A stretch of 64,000 nucleotides of DNA. It comes from Sphaerochaeta associata. GTDB taxonomy: Bacteria; Spirochaetota; Spirochaetia; Sphaerochaetales; Sphaerochaetaceae. The notes under the pieces are model-generated. The model was not told the origin of the DNA and made no database searches. It worked only from the letters and a program-made list of their open reading frames with translations. The stretch spans positions 1,488,001 to 1,552,000 of the forward strand of contig NZ_CP094929.1 of the NCBI RefSeq assembly GCF_022869165.1. Direction: 5' to 3'. The first letter of the stretch is position 1. Each line of letters begins with the position of its first letter. This document shows positions 1-9,391 of this stretch, one piece after another. The position numbers and the translations under genes are program-made.

Positions 1-1536
1 GGGTATGGAAAAACTGAAATTGCATTCCGCGCTGTTTTCAAAGCAGTGATGGGCGGCAAGCAGGTGGCCTTTCTTGCTCCCACCACCATTTTGGCGGAGC
101 AGCACTACCAGAACTTTCTCAAGCGATTGGGAACCTTTCCGGTACGCTGTGCGCAGTTATCGCGCATTGTAGCGAAGAAAGAGCAGAAGCAGACACTCCT
201 TGGTGTTGCAGAAGGCAAGGTCGATGTTTTGTTTGGAACCCATAGGATTTTACAGAAGGACATCATCTACCGTGACCTGGGCCTGTTGGTTGTGGATGAG
301 GAGCAGCGCTTCGGAGTCAAGGACAAGGAGCGGATCAAGACTCTGAGAGCCAGCATCGATTCGCTGTCGCTGAGCGCAACCCCGATTCCCCGAACCCTGT
401 ATATGTCGCTGCTCAAGATCCGTGATATGTCCCTGCTTGCCACTCCTCCCATCGCACGAAGGCCCATTCAGACGTATATCGGCGAGTATGACGAGCAGAC
501 CATTGTGCGGGCCATCCGTGACGAAGTCGAACGGGGTGGACAGGTTTTCTTCCTCCACAATCGCATCGAGAGTCAGGACGAGGTGGTTTTCCAACTGACC
601 AAATTATTGCCCGATGTCATTATCGAGAGCGCTCATGGGCAGATGGACAGCACCAAGCTCGAGGATACGATGCGCAGGTTCATCCATGAGGGAATCCAGG
701 TGCTTGTTTCCACTACCATCATTGAGAACGGCATCGACATTCCCAATGTCAACACCATCATCATCGATCGTGCCGACCGTTACGGACTGAGCCAGTTGTA
801 CCAGTTGCGCGGTAGAGTGGGGCGAAACGACAGCCAAGCGTATGCTTACCTCTTCTATCCTCAAGGCAGCGCTCTCAGTGAGATCGCTTTGAAACGGCTG
901 AAGATCATCAGCGAGCACACCGAGCTCGGCAGCGGGTTCAAGGTGGCTATGAAGGACATGGAGCTCAGGGGGACTGGAAACCTGCTCGGCCGTGAGCAGA
1001 GCGGGCACCTGGCTTCGGTCGGTCTTGACATGTATATCCGCATCCTCGATGAGGCGATCAGGGACCTGCAGGCAGAAGGCGTCAGGGAAGAGGACAAGGA
1101 AGTGTTTCTGGAGCTTGACTATACAGGCTTTATTCCCGATACCTACATCAAGGCTCCCTCGGTTAAGTTTGACATCTATCGCAAGATTTCCTCCATTGTC
1201 AACGATGAACAGCTGCAGGGCCTTGCGAGTGAACTGTCCGACCGCTTCGGACCTCCTCCGGTCGAGGTTGCAAACCTGCTCTATATAGCCGAGATAAAAA
1301 TCATCTGCCGCAAGCTCTCCATCATCCATCTTTCCGACCGCAAGGGTGTGGTTTCCGTAGAGTTCGGCAAGGTAGCGGATTTGAATGTGAACAAGGTCAT
1401 GAATCTCATCGCCCTGAGCAACAAGAGCGTATGGCTTGATATGAGGCGCATGAATGTCATGTATTTGAAAACCGATGCGGTTTCACTCAAGGACAAGGCG
1501 TTGTTCCTGATGGAGAAGCTGCAAAGGTTGCTATAG
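1..1536 (+). CDS. mfd: Transcription-repair coupling factor Mfd, C-terminal part (5' truncated by window)
   Basis: The reading frame is open from base 1, so the gene begins outside the window. Mfd removes RNA polymerase stalled at lesions and recruits UvrA using a RecG-like double-stranded DNA translocase. Visible here are the Walker A motif GYGKTE at the very start, DEEQRFG (motif II), SLSATPIPRTLYMS (motif III), and motif VI around QLRGRVGR, followed by the C-terminal TRCF domain. The amino-terminal UvrB-like and RNAP-interaction modules are not in view. The stop codon overlaps the ribosome-binding site of trmB, so the two genes are probably cotranscribed. Confidence 0.95.
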   Translation, partial: GYGKTEIAFRAVFKAVMGGKQVAFLAPTTILAEQHYQNFLKRLGTFPVRCAQLSRIVAKKEQKQTLLGVAEGKVDVLFGTHRILQKDIIYRDLGLLVVDEEQRFGVKDKERIKTLRASIDSLSLSATPIPRTLYMSLLKIRDMSLLATPPIARRPIQTYIGEYDEQTIVRAIRDEVERGGQVFFLHNRIESQDEVVFQLTKLLPDVIIESAHGQMDSTKLEDTMRRFIHEGIQVLVSTTIIENGIDIPNVNTIIIDRADRYGLSQLYQLRGRVGRNDSQAYAYLFYPQGSALSEIALKRLKIISEHTELGSGFKVAMKDMELRGTGNLLGREQSGHLASVGLDMYIRILDEAIRDLQAEGVREEDKEVFLELDYTGFIPDTYIKAPSVKFDIYRKISSIVNDEQLQGLASELSDRFGPPPVEVANLLYIAEIKIICRKLSIIHLSDRKGVVSVEFGKVADLNVNKVMNLIALSNKSVWLDMRRMNVMYLKTDAVSLKDKALFLMEKLQRLL

Positions 1537-1541
1537 GAGTA

Positions 1542-2282
1542 ATGATGCAGGAAAACCAAGGAACGATTTTCCATGATATCCCGGAGTTGGAGTGGGTGGA
1601 AACCAAGGAGGAAGGGAAGGCGAGACCCATCAAGAGCTATGTGCTCAGGGGGGCCTACCTTCGTACCTACCAGACGGAGGCCATCCGTCGCTACTATACC
1701 ACCTACGGCATCCCCTTCAAGCCGGGCCTGCTCGATTGGAAGCAGGTTTTCGGGAACGACAAACCCGTTGTAATCGAGATCGGCTTTGGGATGGGAACGG
1801 CGACCGCACGGATTGCGAAAGAGCGCAACCAGTACAACTATCTCGGCTTGGAGGTGTTTCTATCGGGGTTCGCCAAGCTGCTCCATGCCGTGGGAGAAGG
1901 AAAACTGGATAATGTAAGATTGATGCGTTTTGATGCCGTAGAGGTGCTGACCAACATGGTTGAAGACGCAAGTGTTGCAGGGTTTCATATATTCTTCCCA
2001 GATCCTTGGCCGAAGAAGCGCCAGCAAAAACGGCGCCTGATCCAAGCGCCATTTGCGCGACTGCTTGCTTCCAAGCTCAAGGCGGGAGGCTACATCTATT
2101 GCGTCACCGATTGGGAGGAGTATGCACAGCAGATGCTGGATGTTCTCTCCCATACCGAAGGACTGTCCAATCCCTACTCAGGGTTCTGCCCCCCCGTAGG
2201 TTGGAGGGATACCACCAAGTTTGAACAAAAGGGGCTCGCCAAACAGCATCCCATCAACGAGGTTTGGTTCGAGAAGCGGTAA
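1542..2282 (+). CDS. trmB: tRNA (guanine-N7)-methyltransferase TrmB
   Basis: Methylates N7 of G46 in the tRNA variable loop using S-adenosylmethionine. The Rossmann SAM-binding motif appears as EIGFGMGTAT and the family signature as FPDPWPKKRQQKRR, where the DPWPKKRH-type segment forms the tRNA/SAM site. The length of about 245 residues is normal; the first 50 residues are a variable extension. Two ATG codons are adjacent (1542 and 1545). AGGAG at 1535-1539 sits only 2 nt before the first but 5 nt before the second, so 1545 may be the real start. Confidence 0.92.
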   Translation: MMQENQGTIFHDIPELEWVETKEEGKARPIKSYVLRGAYLRTYQTEAIRRYYTTYGIPFKPGLLDWKQVFGNDKPVVIEIGFGMGTATARIAKERNQYNYLGLEVFLSGFAKLLHAVGEGKLDNVRLMRFDAVEVLTNMVEDASVAGFHIFFPDPWPKKRQQKRRLIQAPFARLLASKLKAGGYIYCVTDWEEYAQQMLDVLSHTEGLSNPYSGFCPPVGWRDTTKFEQKGLAKQHPINEVWFEKR

Positions 2283-2322
2283 AAAAAGAGGGAAGGGAGC
2301 TTGCCGCCGCACGCTCCCTTCC
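2281..2322 (-). terminator. Rho-independent terminator of the EF-G-like gene
   Basis: A perfect 10-bp stem (2291-2300 with 2313-2322) is followed on the minus strand by CTC and seven T residues (2281-2287 on plus are all A). It therefore ends minus-strand transcription coming from the EF-G-like gene. The T-run overlaps the trmB stop codon, so the two convergent genes share it; on the plus strand there is no T-run. Confidence 0.85.
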
Positions 2323-2378
2323 AAGGTTCACAAATTCACTCTCAAGCAATCAGAATCCTTCTGATTGTCCCACCTTGC

Positions 2379-4463
2379 CTACTCCTGTTCTTCCTTTACG
2401 GAGTCCTTGTAGGCCTTGATCACTTCGTCGGCCAATTTGCCGCTCAGTGGTTCATAATGGTCGAATTCCATTTCGAAACTTCCTGTTCCACTGGTCATCG
2501 ACTTTAGATCGATGGCATAGTTGAGCAGTTCGGACTGGGGTACCAATGCTTTGACCAACTGCAGATGCCCCATATCCTCTTGACCTAGCACTCTTCCTCG
2601 TTTGCCGCTGAGGTCGGAAAGGATGTCGCCCAGATAATCGTTCTCAATATATACACTAAGTTTCATAATAGGTTCAAGTAGTACAGCCCCGGCTTTCTCA
2701 AGTGCGGCCTTCATGGCTCCTTTTGCAGCGAGTTTGAAAGCCATTTCACTGGAATCGACGGGATGCTCCTTGCCATCGATGAGGGTGATTCCGATATCCA
2801 TCATCGGATAGCCGGCCAAGAAACCTTCCTCCATTTGCTCATGCAGTCCCTTTTCAATACCGGGAATATAGCCCTTGCTTACCGATCCGCCCTTGATGGC
2901 ATTGGTAAACGAGTAATAGGTTCCCCGTTCAAGCGGTTCAATTTCAATCAGTACACGAGCATATTGGCCATGCCCGCCGCTCTGCTTCTTGTGTGAATAC
3001 TCGGCAATCCCACTCTTACGGCTGATGGTTTCACGATAGGCAACCCTTGGAAGCTTGGTCTCGATGTTGATCTTCTGCTTCTCCCGCACCTTGTCGAGAA
3101 TCATATTCAAATGCAGCTCACCCATTCCGGCCACCACATTTTCCTTGGTCTCCTCATTGAACTTGATCCTGAAGGTAAGGTCCTCTTCGGTGACCTTGTG
3201 CAGGGATTCGTTCATCTTCACTTCACTCTTCTTGTCATCACTGCTGATGGCCAGGCTGTAAATGGGTTGGGGGAAGGCCAGAGGCTTGAACTTGAGTTTC
3301 TGATCGGTTCCCTCTACGAGCGTGGAGTTGGTGAAGGCGATGTTGCTCTTGGCGATCACACCGATGTCACCGGCAGGCAGACTATCGGTTTCGACTAACT
3401 TTTTGCCGACCATGCGGTATACCTTGTTGGGCCGTTCTTTCTTTCCAAGATCCGGATTATACAACTCTGTATCGCCCTTGACCGTGCCCCTGAGCACCTT
3501 GATGAAACTGAGCTTGCCGCTGAATTGATCGATGGTGGTCTTGAATACGACGACTGCAGCGCTTCCTTCGGTGGTAATTACAAAGTCTTTGCTCGAGCCG
3601 TCCTCTGCGATCGTCCAATCGATCTTTCCAAGAGGTCTGGGGAAGTTGTTCCGGATGAAGGTGAGGAGGCTGGTGATTCCGCTGCCGCCCTCTGCACAAC
3701 CGCAGAACGCAGGGACTACACGGTTGTCTTGCATACCTTCACGAAGACCCCGGCGAATCTCCTCGCTGTCCAGGGTGCCGGCATCGAAATACTTTTCGAT
3801 CAGGTCATCGGTGCCTTCGGCAGCATTCTCAATAAGGGCATTGCGGTACTCTTCTGCAAAATCAGCATATTCGGCAGGGATGTCCCCGATGGTTTCCTTG
3901 CCGCCTCTGTTTATGAAATAAGCTTTATTTTCAATCAGGTTGATGATTCCCTTGAAGTCCTTACCGCTTCCCATCGGGATGGTAACAGGAACAAAGGTTG
4001 TTTTGAACGTCTCTTTCAGGTTGTCCAATACATGCGTGTAGTCCGCACGTTCACGGTCCATCTTGTTGATGAACACAGCGCGCGGCTTGTTGCGCTCGTC
4101 AAGATAGCGCCAAAGCTTGATGGTCTCTATCTGTGCACCATCACGTCCGTCTACGACCATGAGGGCTGATTCGCAGGAGCGGAATCCGCAAATGGTCTCG
4201 CCGATGAAGCCGGCGGTTCCCGGAGTGTCAAGAATATTGAGGGTCCTGCCATCCCAGGTCAGGGAAGCAAGTGAAGCGTGAATGGAAATCTTGTGGTTGA
4301 TCTCCTCTTCCGTATAGTCACTGGTGGTCTTACCGCTTGCAACGGTTTCTGCCCGGGAAATCACATTGGCATAAAACAACATCTGTTCAACCAAGGTGGT
4401 TTTCCCGGTTTCATTGTGGCCGATGATGGCAACATTCCTTAAGTCAGTGCTGACAACGCTCAT
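2379..4463 (-). CDS. EF-G-like translation GTPase (FusA2/EF-G-like family)
   Basis: About 694 residues with EF-G architecture: G domain, domain II, domains III-V ending in DHYEPLSGK. The P-loop is GHNETGKTT and G4 is NKMDRERAD, typical of the EF-G-like subfamily that includes mycobacterial FusA2, rather than the translocase. The G3 motif reads DTPGTAGF: the catalytic histidine of canonical DTPGH is threonine, which predicts slow or differently activated GTP hydrolysis. The start at 4463 (MSVVSTDL) is chosen because AAGGAGG lies just upstream; a longer frame back to 4541 has no such site. The function of this subfamily is not settled. It follows fusA and a small XRE gene on the same strand. 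Confidence 0.85.
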   Translation of the reverse strand: MSVVSTDLRNVAIIGHNETGKTTLVEQMLFYANVISRAETVASGKTTSDYTEEEINHKISIHASLASLTWDGRTLNILDTPGTAGFIGETICGFRSCESALMVVDGRDGAQIETIKLWRYLDERNKPRAVFINKMDRERADYTHVLDNLKETFKTTFVPVTIPMGSGKDFKGIINLIENKAYFINRGGKETIGDIPAEYADFAEEYRNALIENAAEGTDDLIEKYFDAGTLDSEEIRRGLREGMQDNRVVPAFCGCAEGGSGITSLLTFIRNNFPRPLGKIDWTIAEDGSSKDFVITTEGSAAVVVFKTTIDQFSGKLSFIKVLRGTVKGDTELYNPDLGKKERPNKVYRMVGKKLVETDSLPAGDIGVIAKSNIAFTNSTLVEGTDQKLKFKPLAFPQPIYSLAISSDDKKSEVKMNESLHKVTEEDLTFRIKFNEETKENVVAGMGELHLNMILDKVREKQKINIETKLPRVAYRETISRKSGIAEYSHKKQSGGHGQYARVLIEIEPLERGTYYSFTNAIKGGSVSKGYIPGIEKGLHEQMEEGFLAGYPMMDIGITLIDGKEHPVDSSEMAFKLAAKGAMKAALEKAGAVLLEPIMKLSVYIENDYLGDILSDLSGKRGRVLGQEDMGHLQLVKALVPQSELLNYAIDLKSMTSGTGSFEMEFDHYEPLSGKLADEVIKAYKDSVKEEQE

Positions 4464-4564
4464 AATTCCTCCTTCGATCACCTCTGTGTCTTGTGTGGTG
4501 ATCCAGAACGCATGCATCAATGGTACGCCCCATAATCTCATATGTCAAAAGAATTCTTTGGACG

Positions 4565-4600
4565 AAAAAAAGGCAGACACCCAATAACGAGCATCTGCCT
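4565..4600 (-). terminator. Rho-independent terminator after the XRE gene
   Basis: Inverted repeat AGGCAGA (4571-4577) with TCTGCCT (4594-4600). Read on the minus strand the stem is followed by a run of T (plus 4565-4570 are A). It lies 35 bases past the XRE stop codon and upstream of the EF-G-like gene, so the latter must have its own promoter. Confidence 0.75.
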
Positions 4601-4634
4601 GGAAATGCAGGGAAAAGGAAATGAGAATGTATGG

Positions 4635-4958
4635 TCAGCGGGTCAAGCTTACATTCACATCGATGATGTGGCTGATATCCTGTTTCAGTTTGTAGGCAAA
4701 CTGATCCATCACCGTGACATCATTGGGAAGCTTGTCGCCATCCTCGCAAAAGAACGTCCAGCAAGGTACATCCAATGCAGCACTGATTTTCTCGATGGTG
4801 GCAAAGGAAGGAGCCTTTCTCGAAGTTTCGATTTCAGTAACGAAGGAAGTGGAAACCCCGATTTTCTCAGCAAGCTGAGCCTGGGTCAAGGAGAGCTTTC
4901 GTCTGCGCTCCTTGAGATTGCGCGCGAAAATGTCCTGCAAATTGTAAGTTCTAGCCAT
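4635..4958 (-). CDS. Small XRE-family (Cro/CI-type) transcriptional regulator
   Basis: A 107-residue protein. Residues about 12-70 form a helix-turn-helix of the XRE class: LKERRRKLSLTQAQLAEKIG, then VSTSFVTEIETSRKAPS as turn and recognition helix. The remaining 35 residues are short, perhaps for dimerisation, and show no metal or ligand site. The start at 4958 is supported by AGAGGAG upstream. It lies alone between two elongation-factor genes on the same strand and has its own terminator. Nothing in the sequence identifies its target; self-regulation is only a guess. Confidence 0.85.
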   Translation of the reverse strand: MARTYNLQDIFARNLKERRRKLSLTQAQLAEKIGVSTSFVTEIETSRKAPSFATIEKISAALDVPCWTFFCEDGDKLPNDVTVMDQFAYKLKQDISHIIDVNVSLTR

Positions 4959-5122
4959 GTTGTACTCCTCTTAAGTAATTGCAATACCAGAGATCTATGT
5001 TCAAAGGAGTATGTAAACATGCTCCTTCAGTCTAAAAATCTGAACAGTTTCAATACATTTTAGGCATGGAACGACTCTTTTCGCAAGGTTTCAACCCGAC
5101 ATTTTTCAAGTATTCCATACCC

Positions 5123-7153
5123 TTAGCGGGTTTTTTGTTCGTAATGGTCGAACTCCATGGAGAATGTACCTCTGCCTTGTGTGGCTGACCGCAGGGCTGT
5201 GGAATACCCGAAGAGCTGGGAAAGTGGTGCCTGTGCATGGATGTGCTCGCTTGCAGTCCTGCTCTCAATGCTGTGTACCAAGCCTCCACGGCTGGTAATG
5301 CTTGAAATGGCTTCACCGACATATTGGGAGGGAACCACGACGGTGACTTTCATCACCGGTTCCATCAACATCGGTCCTGCCGACTGGGCCACCTTGTCAA
5401 AGCACATGGCGGCACATGCCTCAAAAGCGAATTCGCTTGCCGTCAGCTCGTGATAGACAAGGTCTGTGACCTCCACTTCGAGATCGCACACTTCATAGCC
5501 GAACTGGATTCCGCCTCTGAACGCATTGGTGACACCCCGCTTGACCGCCTCGAGATAGATTTCATCGATGCCGCGTGTCTTGGCGCTCAGTCGATATTTC
5601 GTTCCACTTCCCGAAGGCAGCGGTTTGACCGTCATGCTGATTCCTGCAGCATGTTCCTTGCCCGCCAGCATCTTGGAAAAAGTGTCCGAGCCGCTGGCGG
5701 TCTTGCTTACTGATTCACGGTATGTCACCTGGGGCTTGCCGACCCTGGCCTGGATTTTCATCTCCTTGGTCAAGCGGGTGACCAACACATCAAGGTGCAG
5801 CTCTCCCATGCCGCTGATGACCAGCTGGCCGGTTTCCTCATCGTCGCGATAGGTGAAGGTGGGATCTTCCTGGGCGAGGGTGGAGAGTGCTGCACGCAGC
5901 TTGTCTCCGTCGCTGAGGGTGTTCGGTTCGATGGCGACTGAAATCACGGGGATTGGGAAATGCATCTCCTCAAGCAGAATCTGGGCTCCTTCGCTTCCGA
6001 TGGTATCGCCGGTCCTTCCTTCCTTGAAGCCGATGATCACCCCGATGTCGCCTGCTTCAAGCTCGCTGACTTCTTCCACCCGGTTCGCATGCATCCTGAG
6101 GATTCGATTGACCCGTTCACGCTTCTTCTTGGAGATGTTCATCAAGGCCGTGCCCTTGCGGATGACTCCGTTGTACACACGGACGAAGTCCATGGCACCG
6201 GCTTCACGATCGACCTGTATCTTGAAAATCAGGGCCAAAGGAGGTTTATCCTTGGCGTAGGGAACCTCGACCTGTTTCTCGGTCTTGAGGTGGATGCCCA
6301 TGATCGGCGGCACCTCCGAGGGCGAGGGAAGATAGTCGATGACCCCATCGAGCAAAGACTGAACTCCGATGTCCTTCAAGGAAGACCCCACAAAGACCGG
6401 CAACGCCTGGCGGGCGATCGTCGCCTTCTTCAAGGTTCTCTTGAGCAGATCGCTGCCGATCTCCTCTCCCTCGAAATACAGCTCGGTTATCTCGTCGCTG
6501 AAGGAGGAGACGCTGTCGATCAAGCGCTCATACCAAGCATCCACTTCGCTCTGCATCGAGGAGGGAATATCCTGCTCGGTGATTGTCTTTCCTTGGTCTT
6601 CATTGCTGAAAACCAGGTATTTTTTCTTGATCAGGTCGATGATGCCGCTGAAATTGCTCTCCGTGCCGACAGGAATGAACACTGGAATGGGATTGGCCCC
6701 CAGCTTGACCTTCAGTTCATTGACTGCTTCCTCGAAGTTCGCACCAAGGCGGTCCATCTTATTGATGAAAGCAATACGGGGAACCCGGTAGGTATCGGCC
6801 TGCCGGTAGACGGTCTCGGTCTGCGGTTCAACCCCGCCGACGGCGCATACCACCATGACGGCCCCATCCAACACCCTGAGCGAACGTTCGACTTCGGCGG
6901 TGAAGTCCACATGGCCCGGAGTATCGATGATGTTGATTTGGTGCTCCTTCCAATAACAGGTAGTGGCTGCGCTTGCAATGGTGATGCCGCGGTCCTGCTC
7001 CTGCTCAAGAAAGTCCATCGTTGCTTCGCCGTTGTCCACCTCCCCGATCCTATGATTCTCCCCTGTGTAAAAGAGAATCCTCTCGGTGGTGGTGGTTTTG
7101 CCTGCATCGATATGTGCCATAATGCCGATATTGCGTGTCATCTTCTCGTTCAT
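5123..7153 (-). CDS. fusA: Elongation factor G family protein (possibly the recycling-type spirochaetal paralogue)
   Basis: A 676-residue GTPase with full canonical motifs: P-loop [10 protein letters not shown]2 RGITI, G3 DTPGHVDF (catalytic His kept), G4 NKMD, and domain IV/V ending in [16 protein letters not shown] moves tRNA and mRNA after peptide bond formation and, with RRF, splits ribosomes. Spirochaetes are known to carry two specialised paralogues, a translocase (spdEFG1) and a recycling factor (spdEFG2). The [15 protein letters not shown]-loop resembles my recollection of the second type, but a tree would be needed to decide. AAGGA lies 9 nt before the ATG. Confidence 0.88.
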   Translation of the reverse strand: MNEKMTRNIGIMAHIDAGKTTTTERILFYTGENHRIGEVDNGEATMDFLEQEQDRGITIASAATTCYWKEHQINIIDTPGHVDFTAEVERSLRVLDGAVMVVCAVGGVEPQTETVYRQADTYRVPRIAFINKMDRLGANFEEAVNELKVKLGANPIPVFIPVGTESNFSGIIDLIKKKYLVFSNEDQGKTITEQDIPSSMQSEVDAWYERLIDSVSSFSDEITELYFEGEEIGSDLLKRTLKKATIARQALPVFVGSSLKDIGVQSLLDGVIDYLPSPSEVPPIMGIHLKTEKQVEVPYAKDKPPLALIFKIQVDREAGAMDFVRVYNGVIRKGTALMNISKKKRERVNRILRMHANRVEEVSELEAGDIGVIIGFKEGRTGDTIGSEGAQILLEEMHFPIPVISVAIEPNTLSDGDKLRAALSTLAQEDPTFTYRDDEETGQLVISGMGELHLDVLVTRLTKEMKIQARVGKPQVTYRESVSKTASGSDTFSKMLAGKEHAAGISMTVKPLPSGSGTKYRLSAKTRGIDEIYLEAVKRGVTNAFRGGIQFGYEVCDLEVEVTDLVYHELTASEFAFEACAAMCFDKVAQSAGPMLMEPVMKVTVVVPSQYVGEAISSITSRGGLVHSIESRTASEHIHAQAPLSQLFGYSTALRSATQGRGTFSMEFDHYEQKTR

Positions 7154-7206
7154 GCTATAAATCCTTCAAACAATCTGTGCAACAATACCATAGATGGATT
7201 CGATAA

Positions 7207-9312
7207 TCAACGTGAAGGACGGTAGAGGAGAATCCTCAAGGCATTGAGAATTGCGATGATCGTGACCCCCGTATCGGCAAGTACCGCTATCCACATGGAG
7301 GCATAACCCAATGCTCCAAGGCAGAGCGCCAAAACTTTCACCAGAAGGGCGAAGACAATGTTCTGCCTTACGATGGCTGCAGTCCTCCTGCTGATTTGCA
7401 AGAGATTGGCAACCTCGTGCAAATCGTCGGCAAGGATGACTACATCCGCGCTTTCCATGGCGGCGTCACTGGCTTTGCTGCCCATGGAGATACCCACTTT
7501 GCTTGCAGCAAGGACAGGTGCATCGTTCATCCCGTCTCCAACGAAGACTAGATTCTCCCGCTCTTTTGCAATCTCGAGCATACGTTCCTGCTTCTGGTGC
7601 GGCAGCAGGGCGGCGTGCACCTCATCCAAGCCAAGCTCTGCCGCCACACGCTCGGCATGCACCTGGCTGTCTCCGCTGATCATGGCCAGGTGCTTGACGC
7701 CCAAGGCCCGCAACTGCTTGATCAAGGGTCCTGCCTCAGATCGTATTGTATCCTGCAGGATGAAGGAGGCCTCATGGCGGCCGTCTACGGCCAGCAGGAC
7801 CGTTGCTTCGTCCTCTGATTGAGTCGACACCTCGATTCCAAGATCCTGAAAAAGTGCTCTATTGCCCGCTACGACGAACCTGCCGTCGACGTAGGCTGAC
7901 AGGCCTTTTCCCGCTACCTCCTGTACATCCATGGCGGCATAGGGAGCATCGAGGGAGAGGAAGGCTTTTGCCAGCGGGTGGGTGCTGTGCTTCTCCAAGG
8001 AGGCTGCAAGCTCCCGGATGTACGTTGCGTCAAGGCTCGCCGATGCAATCAAGCGGACGTCAATCAGGCTGAACATACCGCTGGTAAGCGTTCCTGTTTT
8101 ATCGAAGACAATGGTATCGGTCTTCGCAAGGGCTTCCAGATAGTTGCCTCCCTTGACCAGGATGCCCCTCTTTGCACTTCTTCCTATACCTGCAAAGTAG
8201 GAAAGCGGAACGCTGATGACCAGAGCACAGGGACAGCTTACCACCAGAAATACCAGGGCGCGGTAGATCCAGGTCTGCCAGGCTCCGGTTACCAGTGAAG
8301 GAATGACGGCGAGCGCCAATGCCAGGAACACGACGACAGGGGTGTAGTATCGGGCAAACGACGTGATGTACCGCTCGGTCTGTGCCTTTTTGCTTGCACT
8401 CTCCTCAACGAGGCGCAGGATTTTGGCTGCAGTGCTCTGGTCATACTCCTTGCTGACCTGGATATCAAGTGTTCCTCCGAGGTTGATGGAGCTGCCCAGC
8501 ACCTCCATGCCTGCTTTCACGGACCGGGGAATCGACTCGCCGGTCAAATGCTGCATATTCACACTTGAGCTGCCGCTGACAACGATGCCGTCCAGAGGGA
8601 TTTTCTCGCCTGAAAGTACTCTGACGAGAGCTCCTGGAACAACGTCCTCGACCCCGATCAAGGTGGTGTCCAGACCCTGTACCAGCCTTGCCTGCTGCAC
8701 CTTTAGGTCAAGGGCCCCAAGGATGGATCTTCTGCTCTGCATCACCGAACGGGCCTGGAAATACTCCCCGATCAAATAGAAGAGCATGACAGCTGCAGCT
8801 TCTCCTGTTTCTCCGATTGCCAGGGCTCCCAGTGTAGCGACGCTCATTAGAAAATTCTCGTCGAAGATTTTACCGTGCACTATGTTCCTGAGGGCCTTGA
8901 GCAGTACATCGTAACCACTGACAGCAAAGCTGAGGAAGTAGAGATGGGGAATATTAAAGAACATGGCTGCACCAAAACCGAGTATCGATACTACGATCCT
9001 GGTCAGTGTGAAGGATAGCGAGTCCTCCGGGTTCTTGTCCTGCTTTTGCAACGGTTTGACCCGCAGCGACGGCTCGACCCGCTTGGCTTCTTTTATGAGG
9101 TTGTTGTAAAAGGAATCCTGCTGCTTTTCCTCGGTGGTAATACGTATCTGTTTACGGGAAAAATCCACACACACCGAAGCAACCCCTCCGATTTTCTGGA
9201 TGCGGTCCTCAATCTTTGCAGCGCAGACAGGACAGTCAACACCCTCAAAGGTATATGCCTGTTTGCGGGTGCAGGCGGGACTCTGGGTGTCGTTTGCGTG
9301 TGGTATAGCCAT
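7207..9312 (-). CDS. zntA: P-type heavy-metal ATPase, Zn/Cd/Pb-exporting type
   Basis: A 701-residue P1B ATPase of the inner membrane that exports divalent soft metals using ATP. Order of parts: an HMA metal-binding domain with the CPVC pair (Cys27, Cys30), paired transmembrane helices, TGES (257-260), ion-binding CPC (360-362), phosphorylation motif DKTGT (Asp404), the HP motif (445-446), GDGMNDAP (592-598), and a last helix containing ADTGVT, whose Asp is characteristic of Zn/Cd/Pb pumps. AGGAG is 8 nt before the ATG. Its promoter is overlapped by a perfect ArsR/SmtB-type palindrome, implying metal-induced expression. cadA would be an equally valid name. Confidence 0.92.
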   Translation of the reverse strand: MAIPHANDTQSPACTRKQAYTFEGVDCPVCAAKIEDRIQKIGGVASVCVDFSRKQIRITTEEKQQDSFYNNLIKEAKRVEPSLRVKPLQKQDKNPEDSLSFTLTRIVVSILGFGAAMFFNIPHLYFLSFAVSGYDVLLKALRNIVHGKIFDENFLMSVATLGALAIGETGEAAAVMLFYLIGEYFQARSVMQSRRSILGALDLKVQQARLVQGLDTTLIGVEDVVPGALVRVLSGEKIPLDGIVVSGSSSVNMQHLTGESIPRSVKAGMEVLGSSINLGGTLDIQVSKEYDQSTAAKILRLVEESASKKAQTERYITSFARYYTPVVVFLALALAVIPSLVTGAWQTWIYRALVFLVVSCPCALVISVPLSYFAGIGRSAKRGILVKGGNYLEALAKTDTIVFDKTGTLTSGMFSLIDVRLIASASLDATYIRELAASLEKHSTHPLAKAFLSLDAPYAAMDVQEVAGKGLSAYVDGRFVVAGNRALFQDLGIEVSTQSEDEATVLLAVDGRHEASFILQDTIRSEAGPLIKQLRALGVKHLAMISGDSQVHAERVAAELGLDEVHAALLPHQKQERMLEIAKERENLVFVGDGMNDAPVLAASKVGISMGSKASDAAMESADVVILADDLHEVANLLQISRRTAAIVRQNIVFALLVKVLALCLGALGYASMWIAVLADTGVTIIAILNALRILLYRPSR

Positions 9313-9332
9313 GAGTGAACTCCTAATATATC

Positions 9333-9358
9333 AATATATGAATAGATATTCATATATT
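9333..9358. promoter_or_regulatory. Perfect 12-2-12 palindrome, probable ArsR/SmtB-family operator
   Basis: AATATATGAATA (9333-9344), spacer GA, TATTCATATATT (9347-9358). Arm length, the TGAA/TTCA core and AT-rich flanks match the operators of SmtB, CzrA, NmtR and related metal sensors. It covers the -10 element of the metal ATPase promoter, so a bound apo-repressor would block RNA polymerase. No ArsR-family gene is present in this window, so the repressor must act from elsewhere. Confidence 0.8.
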
Positions 9359-9382
9359 AGGCAGTATTGGTTTTCCTGTCAA
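9354..9382 (-). promoter_or_regulatory. Promoter of the metal ATPase gene
   Basis: On the minus strand TTGACA (9377-9382), 17-bp spacer, then TAATAT (9354-9359). The -35 is consensus and starts just outside the end of the upstream CLC gene. The operator overlaps the -10 element. Confidence 0.75.
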
Positions 9383-9391
9383 GCGGTTTAA

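Noticed and set aside
4635-4958. XRE gene as the antitoxin of a toxin-antitoxin pair
   Set aside because: No small partner gene is adjacent; it has its own terminator and is flanked by elongation-factor genes.
3525-7225. Long plus-strand open frames opposite the two EF-G genes (up to 421 codons)
   Set aside because: They mirror codon structure of highly biased minus-strand genes, lack conserved domains and start signals.
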